Below, one piece after another: positions 50,970-60,000 of a stretch of 64,000 nucleotides of DNA. Location: contig CAZWRV010000017.1 in NCBI GenBank assembly GCA_964636325.1, forward strand, positions 14,966 through 78,965. Direction: 5' to 3'. Positions within the stretch are counted from its first letter, which is position 1; every line of letters begins with the position of its first letter. This stretch comes from CAZWRV01 sp964636325 (lineage in GTDB: Bacteria > Verrucomicrobiota > Lentisphaeria > Victivallales > GWF2-50-93). The translations under genes and the position numbers were made by a program. The notes below the pieces were generated by a model. The model did not search any database and had not been told where the DNA came from. It was given only the letters and a program-made list of their open reading frames with translations.

Positions 50970-51683
50970 ATGAATGGCATGAGCATGAAATTTGCGTTCG
51001 CAGGATTCAGGCATGGGCATATTCATGCATTGTTGAATCTGGTCAAGAGCACGCCGGATATGGAAATCGTCGGAGCATTTGAGGATGATCTTCCGACGTG
51101 TGAAGCTCTGGAGAAGAATAAGGCCGCCGTTGTGACGCACCATGACTTTGACGCCATGCTTGCCGAAACGGAATGCGATGAAGAGGGCAAGCATGGAGGA
51201 ACAATCAACGACATCGCTGTCCACGCCCTGGACTTGATCCCATGGATCACCGGACATAAGTTCAAGCGGATAGTTGCCGCCCGATGCTGGAATGCGCTTG
51301 CCAAGAGATGTCCTCATTTCAAGGATGCCGCGCAGCTGATGCTTGAGATGGACAACGGAGCGGGAGTCATGGGTGATGTCTCCTATTTCACGCCTGACAG
51401 CCACGGCTACTCGCTTCCGCAATACTGGCGGATGACGTTCTGGGGGAGCGAGGGCGTGATTGAAAGCTCGTGCAACATGCAGTGTGTTTTTGTCGCCATT
51501 AACGGAGAAAGAAAAACTCGGGAGGAGCCGCTTCCTCCAGGCACTCCTGGGAACTGCTTGAAGTCCTTCCTGGACGACATAGCCTGCAAGAAGGAGGCTG
51601 GCGGCCTCGATACCGACGCCGCCCTCTCCGCCTCCAGAACCGCACTGCTCGCCCAGAAGCTCGGTGATTCTTGCGCCGTATGA
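50970..51683 (+). CDS. internally deleted Gfo/Idh/MocA copy, probably non-functional
   Basis: 237 residues. The DNA from about 50988 to 51560 is nearly identical to 29100-29970, but 300 bases (29293-29592 in the full copy) are missing, so codon 67 joins directly to codon 168. The loss is exactly 100 codons and keeps the frame. It removes the end of the Rossmann domain and the whole KP block that carries the catalytic Lys. The C-terminal ~45 residues differ from copy 1 and keep a normal family ending. I infer a degraded duplicate, although the retained frame leaves room for a binding-only role. It is the last gene of the long plus-strand run. Confidence 0.8.
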   Translation: MNGMSMKFAFAGFRHGHIHALLNLVKSTPDMEIVGAFEDDLPTCEALEKNKAAVVTHHDFDAMLAETECDEEGKHGGTINDIAVHALDLIPWITGHKFKRIVAARCWNALAKRCPHFKDAAQLMLEMDNGAGVMGDVSYFTPDSHGYSLPQYWRMTFWGSEGVIESSCNMQCVFVAINGERKTREEPLPPGTPGNCLKSFLDDIACKKEAGGLDTDAALSASRTALLAQKLGDSCAV

Positions 51684-51753
51684 GCTGAGAGGACAGCCTC
51701 GTAATATTTTCCGCCTTCGTAAAATATTTCGGCATCACCCGTCGCAGTCAATT

Positions 51754-51786
51754 TGTTATCTACCAAAGCAAGATATATAGTAACTA
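51754..51786 (+). promoter_or_regulatory. degenerate TGTTATC-N19-(A/G)TAAC operator upstream of the secreted SGNH gene
   Basis: TGTTATC (51754-51760) is followed after exactly 19 bases by GTAACTA (51780-51786), a weak match to ATAACAT. It is about 80 bases before the start codon. Weaker than the copies at 53239, 60900 and 61038, but with the same spacing. Confidence 0.45.
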
Positions 51787-51863
51787 AATAATCAGGCTCC
51801 GATTAACGGAAAATAAACCTGAAGACCAAAACATCATGGTAAAATCAATAAAGGAGGCGGACG

Positions 51864-53105
51864 ATGGACAGGCTTGCAAGATATGTATTGATGATTCCAG
51901 CGCTTATCGCCGGCCTTGCATCTTCAATGAATGCGGCCGATGCCGGATCGAAGACGAAGGCGGGGGCATCCTTCGCTGAGTTTGACAAAAAAGCGCAGGC
52001 CGGCGAGGCGCTGTCGGTCGTGTTCTTCGGCGGCTCTCTGACGTGGGGCGCGAACGCCAGCGATCCCAATCTGACGAGCTACCGCGGCCTGATGATGGAC
52101 TATCTGAAGAAAAAATACCCGAAGGCCGTCTTCAGTTTCCACGATGCGGCAATCGGAGGTACCGGTTCCAATCTGGGCATATTCCGGCTGGAAAGGGATG
52201 TGCTTTCGAAGAATCCGAATATCGTATTCCTTGACTTCACCGCGAACGACGGCTACGACGGGAAGGACGTCGAGACACTGAAATGCTATGAAACCATCAT
52301 GCGCGAGGTCATAGGCCGGGGAATTCCGATGGAGCTTCTTTACTTCGGCTTCAAATGGCAGTTTGGAGACGCCTACAAGCCCGAAGAATATTACCGCCGC
52401 CTTGACCACATGAAGCTTGCGGACGCATACCGGACGGCGCAGGGCGACATCTATCCTCTTATGCAGGAGACTGTCAAAAGCGGCAGGAAGAGCGCCGACC
52501 AGCTCTGGCCCTTCGACGGGGCACACCCGGACGACTCCGGCTACGAGATATTCTTCGAGGCGGCCCGTCTCGGTTTCGAGGAGGCGGTCAAGGAGGGTCT
52601 GGTCTGCGCTGTTCCGGAAAAGCCGGTCTTCGGCGAGATGAAGTCCGTAAGACGGACGATCCTTGCGGACAGCCCGCTCCCGAAGGGCTGGACAAAGGCG
52701 AAGACATACAGGACGTCGCTCTGGTACGACGGCCTTTCGAGCCGCTGGATGGGCGATGTCGCCATGTGCGACGCGAAGGATGCCGGCGCGATCGATCCTC
52801 TGCGAATCGAATTCGAAGGGACATTCCTGGGATTTTTCGGCGAGGCCAACCAGGACGGTCTCGACTTCACGCTGAAGCTTGACGGAAAGGATTTCCCTTT
52901 CGCAATCCAGAAGAAGGACAAGATCGAATACTCCCCCGTATGGCCGTTCAAGATGCCATACGGGCAGGGTAACCTGTTCATTTGGCGGAAGAGCATCACG
53001 AAGCTGGTGCCTGGAAAGCATGTGCTTGAGATAGCTCCTGTGATCCCGGAAGGCGTCAAAAAGGGCCAGCTCAGGATCGAAAGCGTATGCACCGCGTCGG
53101 AATGA
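51864..53105 (+). CDS. secreted SGNH/GDSL hydrolase with C-terminal domain
   Basis: 413 residues with a signal peptide (YVLMIPALIAGLASSMNAADA). SGNH blocks: VVFFGGSLTWGANA (Ser), DAAIGGTGSNLGIF (Gly), DFTANDGYD (Asn), FDGAHPDDSGYE (Asp/His). It is expected to de-esterify polysaccharides outside the cytoplasm or in the periplasm. The last ~130 residues are a beta domain (IEFEGTFLGFFGEANQDGLD) resembling the extra domain of rhamnogalacturonan or sialic-acid acetylesterase-like proteins. AGGAGG precedes the ATG. It is the secreted counterpart of the cytoplasmic SGNH protein at 28050, though not closely similar. The operator-like site at 51754 lies upstream. Confidence 0.85.
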   Translation: MDRLARYVLMIPALIAGLASSMNAADAGSKTKAGASFAEFDKKAQAGEALSVVFFGGSLTWGANASDPNLTSYRGLMMDYLKKKYPKAVFSFHDAAIGGTGSNLGIFRLERDVLSKNPNIVFLDFTANDGYDGKDVETLKCYETIMREVIGRGIPMELLYFGFKWQFGDAYKPEEYYRRLDHMKLADAYRTAQGDIYPLMQETVKSGRKSADQLWPFDGAHPDDSGYEIFFEAARLGFEEAVKEGLVCAVPEKPVFGEMKSVRRTILADSPLPKGWTKAKTYRTSLWYDGLSSRWMGDVAMCDAKDAGAIDPLRIEFEGTFLGFFGEANQDGLDFTLKLDGKDFPFAIQKKDKIEYSPVWPFKMPYGQGNLFIWRKSITKLVPGKHVLEIAPVIPEGVKKGQLRIESVCTASE

Positions 53106-53234
53106 GCAAACCCATCCAAAACGGGCCTTGAAATTGGCTCAAATGCTGCTAATGGCTGCCAGACCTTATGACGGTGTCTTGGTGTGAATTCCGGGTAATG
53201 GCTCAGTCTTTGCTTTCGGGGTGCGGTTCTGGTC

Positions 53235-53272
53235 TATAATGTTATCATTAATATATATAATATAAATAACAT
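53235..53272 (+). promoter_or_regulatory. -10 box with overlapping ATGTTAT-N20-ATAACAT operator, pseudopilin gene at 53293
   Basis: TATAAT (53235-53240) overlaps ATGTTAT (53239-53245), with the complementary ATAACAT at 53266-53272. The -35 is weak (TTGCTT, 19 bases upstream). The flanks TATAATGTTATC and TATAAATAACATAAT are identical to those at 61034-61073. Confidence 0.75.
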
Positions 53273-53292
53273 AATTTGCATGAGTTGAGGAC

Positions 53293-54171
53293 ATGCTCAA
53301 ACAGTCCAACAAGTTGCCTTTCACGCTCATCGAGCTCCTTGTGGTGATAGCGATCATAGCGATCCTTGCGGCGATGCTTCTTCCCGCCCTTAGCAGGGCC
53401 AGGGAAAGCGGCAGGAGGACGATATGCGCCAACAACCTGCGCCAACTCGGCCTCGCACTCTTCAGCTACACAGGAGACTACGACGAATGCGTGCCGCTGA
53501 TATGCCTGACACACAGCTTTGGCCACGGCTGCAACGCCTGGCGCTCATCCTCCACGGTGGAGAGGTTCCTTATCGACTATCTCAAGAAGCCTTCTTATCC
53601 GTATGACAGCACTGTCCTGTGCCCGTCCGCCACAAAGCCCGGCAACTGGCCGGATCACTGGTGGGACAACGACTCGTCGTATGTGTGGCACGCAAACAAC
53701 TTCGGCTCATACTGCATGTGCGACACCGGGGGCTCGGCCTGGAGCAGCAGGCCTTTCCCTCAGATGAGAATACGCAATCTGGAGAAGGCCCAGAGATGGG
53801 GCAAACAGCCGTGGATACTGTTCACAGACCGAACCATGATATATGTCCCGCCATGGCAGTATTCAATGTATGATCTGCGGCTCTACAACAACCACGGCCC
53901 GTATTTTGCGCCTGCGGGCGGCAATACGGCGTTCCTGGACGGCAGCGTCCGCTGGTTCGCCTGGGCCGGCTCCAGCAACTTCTACATCAACGGAGATGCG
54001 GTTCCCAGGGAGGCGACCTGCCATGTCTACAACACGTCCGGCGGTTCGCGAATCACATCCGGAAGGGGCTGGGCCGGCACCGGAGACGGAACCGGCATGG
54101 ACTGCTTCCAGGGGAGCAACGACATGAGCACCGCGAACCTGGCGAACTTCCGCAGCGTCCTCGGCCTGTAG
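53293..54171 (+). CDS. prepilin-like protein (pseudopilin)
   Basis: 292 residues. Short leader MLKQSNKLP, then FTLIELLVVIAIIAILAAML; Pro before the cleavage point. The mature domain is rich in Trp and Tyr (WPDHWWDNDSSYVWHANNFG) and ends with the DG motif AFLDGSVRWFAW preceded by an HGPYF block. GAGG lies before the ATG. It has its own operator-type promoter and is not co-transcribed with the SGNH gene by spacing (187 bases). It is probably exported by a type II-like machine encoded elsewhere. Confidence 0.85.
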   Translation: MLKQSNKLPFTLIELLVVIAIIAILAAMLLPALSRARESGRRTICANNLRQLGLALFSYTGDYDECVPLICLTHSFGHGCNAWRSSSTVERFLIDYLKKPSYPYDSTVLCPSATKPGNWPDHWWDNDSSYVWHANNFGSYCMCDTGGSAWSSRPFPQMRIRNLEKAQRWGKQPWILFTDRTMIYVPPWQYSMYDLRLYNNHGPYFAPAGGNTAFLDGSVRWFAWAGSSNFYINGDAVPREATCHVYNTSGGSRITSGRGWAGTGDGTGMDCFQGSNDMSTANLANFRSVLGL

Positions 54172-54222
54172 TGTCTTCATGGCGTCCCCAAATTTTCAAT
54201 GTCCTTGCGAACGGCAAAGATT

Positions 54223-54783
54223 TCAATACCGTCTTAAAGCCTTTTTCGCTTCTGTCTTCGTGCACCACTCCTCGTCGGCTGCGGCTTTCTCAAGTATCGG
54301 GATGCTGTCTTTGGATGCGATCTGGCCGAGCGCCTTGCAAGCCGCGGCCCTGACGCCGTAGTCGCATCCCTGGTCTGTCGCGAGGCGGTGCAGAATCTCA
54401 AGTACCTCCGGAGATGATATGCCTATGCTGCCCAGCGCCAGGCATATCGCCTGCAGCAGCCGTCCGCGGCGCCGCCAGGCCTCCTTTGTGTCTTCAGTGG
54501 TTCCTTCGGGGAACTTGACCGAGAACGGCGAGTTGGAGCCGGCATGCGCGCCGCCTTCGAGAGGTGGCTGTGAAAACAACGGTTCTCCAATCTCTTTCTG
54601 CAGAGCTTTTAGAAGCGGTTCTACCGCCTTGGGATCGCGCCGGTCACCGAGCGCCACAGCGGCCGCATACCTGACTCTCCAGCTGCCGTCGGACAGGAAT
54701 GCGACAATTCTTTCAAACGAGTTCTGCCCCTGCCTGTCCGCGCCTGCCAGGCAGTATTCCATCTTGTCGTAAACCGTCTGCAT
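54223..54783 (-). CDS. HEAT-repeat protein
   Basis: 186 residues of helical repeats of HEAT/PBS-lyase type: DGSWRVRYAAAVALGDRRDP, LLQAICLALGSIGISSPEV and YGVRAAACKALGQIASKDS. These form a solenoid that usually binds other proteins. A less regular stretch (LFSQPPLEGGAHAGSNSPFS) interrupts the repeats after the second one. There is no signal peptide or membrane segment. It is three bases after the heparinase-like gene on the same strand, so it belongs to that operon. Its partner is not known; the neighbouring lyase-like protein is the obvious candidate. Confidence 0.75.
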   Translation of the reverse strand: MQTVYDKMEYCLAGADRQGQNSFERIVAFLSDGSWRVRYAAAVALGDRRDPKAVEPLLKALQKEIGEPLFSQPPLEGGAHAGSNSPFSVKFPEGTTEDTKEAWRRRGRLLQAICLALGSIGISSPEVLEILHRLATDQGCDYGVRAAACKALGQIASKDSIPILEKAAADEEWCTKTEAKKALRRY

Positions 54784-54786
54784 GCT

Positions 54787-57039
54787 TCATGCCTCCATGA
54801 GCTTGTGTTCGATCATCCATTCTTTCCCGCCGGCGGCGAAGCTGACTCTTCCGTTACGGTACGACGCCTTTGATGCTCCATCCGCGCCCCTCTGGGCGAG
54901 TATGAGCGCCTTGCCGAAGAAGCCGCCGCCTCCGTTTCCGTCCGGCGCATACTGGCTGTAGCCGGTGTCGCAGCACAGGAGAACCTCGGCCTTTTTCCCG
55001 CGGAACCGTTCCGGAATTTCGATTTCCGGTTCGAGAAGCTGCATGCGCATCTTGTGGGTGCCCAGTTCGATCTCGCCGTCGTCGAGCCACATCCGCAGGT
55101 TCAGCATCTGCTTCGGAAGGCGGAGCCAGCACTTGCATTTCGGAACATCGATGTTCCGCCGGAACCACCAGCGGCGCACAGCCGGGAGATCCATCTGCAT
55201 ATACGGAGGGACTGTCAAGAAAACCTCGATTGATCCAGCGTCGGACTTCTTTCTTACGGATACACGATCAAGATTTCCTTCCGGATCGGGCACGGCATGC
55301 CATTGCGCGGAAACATCGCCTTCGACTTCCCTTGTCGCCTCAGGATATGCCAGCCAGAGCCAGCGGCACTCTTTGCCGCGCTGCCTGAAGTCCACCATAA
55401 GCGATTCACCGTCAAGGCGCTCGGGATATCCCTCGAGCGTTTTGACAGTCTTTTTATCGGGGCCGAGAAGCGGGATCAGGGAGAGGCGGACTCCTTCGGC
55501 CGTCTCAATTGTGACGCCTGCTTCGGAAGAGAGCAGCGAGGGCCGCAGGAAGAACCTGGCCGTGGCGTCGTGATCCTTGCCCGAGACTATCAGATCCTCG
55601 ACGAGCCAGAACTTCTCGTGGCAGAGGCGTGAACGGCGCCGGACTTTCTCCACGTCTGCGAATTTCGCAGCATAAATAGGTGTGACGTCGGCGGTCACTG
55701 ATTTTTCTTTGGAGGAGAATTCGATCATCTCCGCCTGAGGATATTCCTCGAATGCGCGCATGCCCTCCCATCCGTCGAGGAGGATTACAGAGTGCGCGCC
55801 GCCGCAGCCGGCGCCGAAGTTGAACTTGCGCGTTTTGCCGATGTCCATGTAGCCTACCTCGCGCCATGTATCGTCGAAATTGAAGACCGTGCATTCCTTT
55901 TCCGGAATGCCGTCTACGCTGAGCGGGCTGCCGTAGGCGCAGAGGATCAGCGAATTGGGATTGACGTGCTCCCTGGTCGGATGGACCGGTGCCGACTTGT
56001 CCCACATCTGCATGAGGTAGAGCTGTGAGTCGTCGGAGACGAGGGCCGCTCCGACTTGCGGCTCGCTCCAGGATGCGAATTTCGCAGCTCCCGGCTTCCT
56101 TTCTTCGGGCCACCAGATGAGCGACCAGGCTAGGTCGTCGAAACCCCATCCGATTGCCTGGTCGGATGCCCAGTTCGCCTGCTTCTCCAGGAGCTCGCCG
56201 TAGAAAGGATCTTCGCTGCGGCGGGCCGCATACGCGATGCACGAGCGCACCGGGATGGCGTAGCCGTAGTGATCCCATGGAAGGAGTAGTCCGTTCGGCA
56301 TCCATTCGCGGGCGATCATCCGGCAGACGTTTTCAGCGCTGCCCCCGTTCGGCGGAAGGGACTTGCCGAACCAGTCGCCGCCTTCGGTCCGTTCGAGAAG
56401 CTCGACGATGAAGGGTATGGACGGGCCGACTACGAAGTCCATGTATGTGCTTCCTTCGCCGGAGTAACCGGAGGTCGGAATTCCGCCGATGAGCGATGGC
56501 AGGCGCCTGATGCCGTCGGCATACATCCTGCGGGCCATGGCGCTGTCCTTGAAGAGGTGGCCGAGGAGCGCGTTGCTGTAGCACAGCGACATCGTCTGGT
56601 TGTCCACGCATTCCGGCTCGGGCTTCGTGCGCATTCCATAGAAGAAGTTGACGAACTGGAAGACCATCAGCTCTTCGCGGATCCGCTTCTCCTCCTCCGC
56701 GTCCCACGCGCCCATCGCAGAAAGCCATTGGAAGTAGAGCGACCACCTCGCATGCGGGAAGGAGAAGCACCAGAAGTGGAACTGCAGGCCCATCCCGAAC
56801 GACTGGGGATCGAAAGTGGCAACATAGTGCCGTATCGCCTCCTTAGCGTTATCAATGTCCTGCTTCTCGCCGGTCACCAGCGCGGCGAAGGGCGTGAACC
56901 ACGGGAAGTTCTCGGGGGCGTTGCGGGCCCTGCGCAGGAGCGAATCGCATACGCGGCCCATCTGCGTCCCGTCACGCCTGGCGCGGGACATCTTTTCGCG
57001 AAGGGCTCCGACATCATCTATGTAGAATGCCTTGTCCAT
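54787..57039 (-). CDS. heparinase II/III-like alpha/alpha-toroid and beta-sandwich protein
   Basis: 750 residues without signal peptide. The helical N-terminal part (1-330) contains PWFTPFAALVTGEKQDIDNA, DNQTMSLCYSNALLGHLFKD and GYSGEGSTYMDFVVGPSIPF, which fit the toroid of heparinase-like lyases. The C-terminal beta-sandwich (340-720) starts with VGAALVSDDSQLYLMQMWDK and contains GAGCGGAHSVILLDGWEGM and CHEKFWLVEDLIVSGKDHDA, the usual His-containing block. Its order of domains matches the protein at 39391, but I see no close similarity in sequence. It lies between the third giant protein and the HEAT gene in one operon. Family-level call only; no catalytic residue can be named with certainty. 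Confidence 0.65.
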   Translation of the reverse strand: MDKAFYIDDVGALREKMSRARRDGTQMGRVCDSLLRRARNAPENFPWFTPFAALVTGEKQDIDNAKEAIRHYVATFDPQSFGMGLQFHFWCFSFPHARWSLYFQWLSAMGAWDAEEEKRIREELMVFQFVNFFYGMRTKPEPECVDNQTMSLCYSNALLGHLFKDSAMARRMYADGIRRLPSLIGGIPTSGYSGEGSTYMDFVVGPSIPFIVELLERTEGGDWFGKSLPPNGGSAENVCRMIAREWMPNGLLLPWDHYGYAIPVRSCIAYAARRSEDPFYGELLEKQANWASDQAIGWGFDDLAWSLIWWPEERKPGAAKFASWSEPQVGAALVSDDSQLYLMQMWDKSAPVHPTREHVNPNSLILCAYGSPLSVDGIPEKECTVFNFDDTWREVGYMDIGKTRKFNFGAGCGGAHSVILLDGWEGMRAFEEYPQAEMIEFSSKEKSVTADVTPIYAAKFADVEKVRRRSRLCHEKFWLVEDLIVSGKDHDATARFFLRPSLLSSEAGVTIETAEGVRLSLIPLLGPDKKTVKTLEGYPERLDGESLMVDFRQRGKECRWLWLAYPEATREVEGDVSAQWHAVPDPEGNLDRVSVRKKSDAGSIEVFLTVPPYMQMDLPAVRRWWFRRNIDVPKCKCWLRLPKQMLNLRMWLDDGEIELGTHKMRMQLLEPEIEIPERFRGKKAEVLLCCDTGYSQYAPDGNGGGGFFGKALILAQRGADGASKASYRNGRVSFAAGGKEWMIEHKLMEA

Positions 57040-57048
57040 GTCATCCCC

Positions 57049-60000
57049 TTACTCGAATTTCAGTTCGCCCCAGAGCGAAGGTGCGAGAATCGCCTCGTCG
57101 GGGACGTCGTTGGTGTTGTTCGTGCTCTTGTTGCTCCAGTAGTTCCTCGATGTGCACTCCTGGCCGGCGCTGTCGGAGCCGAGGACGCCGAAGTCCCCGT
57201 GCAGCGTCTTGCCTTTCAAGGAGTCTATTCCGAGCAGGCTGAGCGGAACTGCGGCTGTGACGACGTATCCGCCCTGCACCGGCTTCATCGCGATCGGGAA
57301 TTCGCAGATGCGGACGCGGTCCATCGGGATCGAGCGCCACGGCGAGCTGAATACGGCGTTCTGCTCCTTGGCGGCGCCTGGCGCCACCGGCTCGTAGAGC
57401 ACCGCGAGCGGCTTGCCGTCCTTCATCGTCATCAGGAGGCGCATGTCGCCCTTGACGCAGTTCGGATCTTTTGCCTCGGGATCTGCGCGGAGCATCATGT
57501 CGACGCAGTCGCCCGTGATGAACATGAGCTTCTCGTTTTGCCCTGCGTTCTTAAGCGGCGAGCCGTCGCTGACCTGGTACGCCAAATAGAGGTTCGTGTC
57601 GTCGTATGCCGCCTTTATCGTGGCGATCTTGTTGTAGCCGGACTGTATCTCGATGCTGTTCTTGGCCATGTCCCAGGCGTCGATGTTTCCGTCGGCCGGG
57701 AACGGAGCCTGGGCGGGCTTTATGGAGTATGTCTTTTTCCCGGTGGTCTGCGCTGCGCGCTTGATCTTGAGATCCTGTGCCGCGCTTATGTCGGATTCCT
57801 TCACTTCGACGGGCCGACTTGAACGCTTCAGTGAATCCAGTCCGGTGATTTCCATGACGATGGCGGCCGTGCCACCGCCGACGGTGTAGAACTTGCCGTC
57901 GTCTGACCTGCAGAACGCGCCGCCGAAACTTTCGCCGCCGGCGGTCATGGCGTCGCAGGGCATTCCCGGGGTTGCCTGCGCCGGGACGTCGAACCATCCG
58001 CGGCAGTCGTTGTAAAGGCTCTGCACCCAGAGGCCGTCCTCGGTGAAGATGAAGTTCTGGCCGAGGTTGCCGTTCAGGTAGAAGACCTCGCCGATGTCGT
58101 CGTTGATCTTGGCGCGGCCGTATATGCTGGAGGGGCCGATGAGCAGGCCGGGCATGGCGGCAGGCGCGTTGTGGGAGCCGTGGACGGAGACATACTTGCT
58201 GGGATATGTCCAGAGGATTTTGCCGTCGGGCGCCATCGCCTGAAGCGGCGATTGGTTGAGATAGACCCGGCCGTCGCGGCCGACGGCGATCATCCCTTCG
58301 CCGCCCATATCGCCCTGGGGAGTTATCTTTGTCATGGCGTCGAAGCTGAACAGCGGAGTTCCGCCTGCCGTGAACCCCTGCGGCCTGAATACGAGGAAGT
58401 CCTTTGTGTTTCCACCTTGGGGTATGACTACGGTCAGGTCGTCGCCCATCGCCTGTCCCCAGTAGTAGCGGCCGAGGCTGATGTCCTTCGTCTGGATTTC
58501 TTCACGCTGGGCTGCGCCGTCGTCGTTCCTGTCGACCCAGAGGAAGGCCTTGCCGAAGATCCCTTCGAAGAGTGGCTTGTTGAACTTCTGGTTCCAGTCC
58601 TTGTGGTACGGTTCGTCGATCGTCTTGCCGAGGCCGACGTTCCCCCACTCGGCGACATGCCGCCAGCTTCCGTCCTTCTGGCGAAGGTATATCTTGACCA
58701 TCGATGAATCGCGCGCGGTGCTTCTGATCTGGATGTATTCGCGGCCGTCGGCCCTTGAATACTGCGTCACCCAATCGCAGCCTGTGCCGAGAGAGTCGGA
58801 CAGGGTGTAGAGCGGTCGGAACTTCTGTTTTTCAAGGTCGAGCCTGTATTCGACCTGCTCGCTGAATCCGCGGGTGTGGTCGAAGGGGTTTATGCTTCCT
58901 CCTGCGGCGTATGCAGTGGTGCCGATGAGATCGAACACGAATTTTCCATCGGAGCAGTTCCACACGCTCGTCCGCTTGGGCTGCTTGTCCTCTTCTGCGA
59001 CCCACAGGCGTTTTTGGGAGTCTATTGCGATCTGCGCTGGATTTAGCATGCCGTTCTCGTCGAAGAATCCAAAAGCCGGGCGGCCTCCAACTTTGCCGAT
59101 TTCGCCGAGCTTCTTGCCTTTTGCGTCGAAGATTTCAACGTTCATCTTATGGCCGCGCTGGCTGATGTAGACTTTACCGTCCCTGTCGACGGCGATTCCG
59201 CGCGGATCTTCGAGGCCGTCCATGATCTTCTCGGCCTTGCCTGAGCTTATGTCAATATTATATAGGGAGAGCCCTGCTGCGACGCACAGCTTTCCGTCCG
59301 GTGTGTATGCGCAGGCCGCCATGTTCTCGGGCATGTCCTTCAACTCTTTTTCGACTGTGCCGGTGTCGGCGTTGAGAACCAGTATCTTCTTGTCGGCGGC
59401 CATGATGACCGCGAGTTTGCCGTCGTGAAGAGCTATCGTCCTGCACTGCGCGCCGCCGTCCTTCTCGCAGATCAGGAGATCGAGCACGTCCTTGCCGTCC
59501 TTGTCCTTCTGGTTCCAGGCGGCGTAGGCGCCGGTCTTGAGGTCGCATCGCCATATGAAGAAGCGGCCCTTGCCCTCGCTGGAGGCTATCCAGAGGATTT
59601 TTCCGTCCGTGGCGAGCGAGACCCGGTCGCTGACTCCGAACATCCTGTTGGCGAGGCCCCACTGCCGCTGTCCGTTCATGTCGATGCCGATGAGGTGCTG
59701 GCCCGCTTCCCCCATGGGACATGCGAGCGCTAGCAATTCGCCTCCCGCGGCGACCGCCTGGGGAGCGGTGTGGTCTCCGTAGTATGCGCCTCTGCCGTCG
59801 GCCGTCTGCCATCCGGGGTTGCCCGGACTTGCGAAGGAGAGGACGTATTTCAGGTGCAGTCCGTCATGGGTGAGTATCTTCGCGGAATATTTTCCCGGGG
59901 GAACGATGTTGCCGTCGTCGTCGAGGCAGTCCCAGAGGTCGCTGTTATTTCCGGCCTTGCGTTCGGCGGACGGGAGAAGGTTTCTTATACGTTTTCCGTT

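Noticed and set aside
51924..53021. 365-codon open frame on the minus strand
   Set aside because: Antisense to the secreted SGNH hydrolase with all four catalytic blocks; no features of its own.
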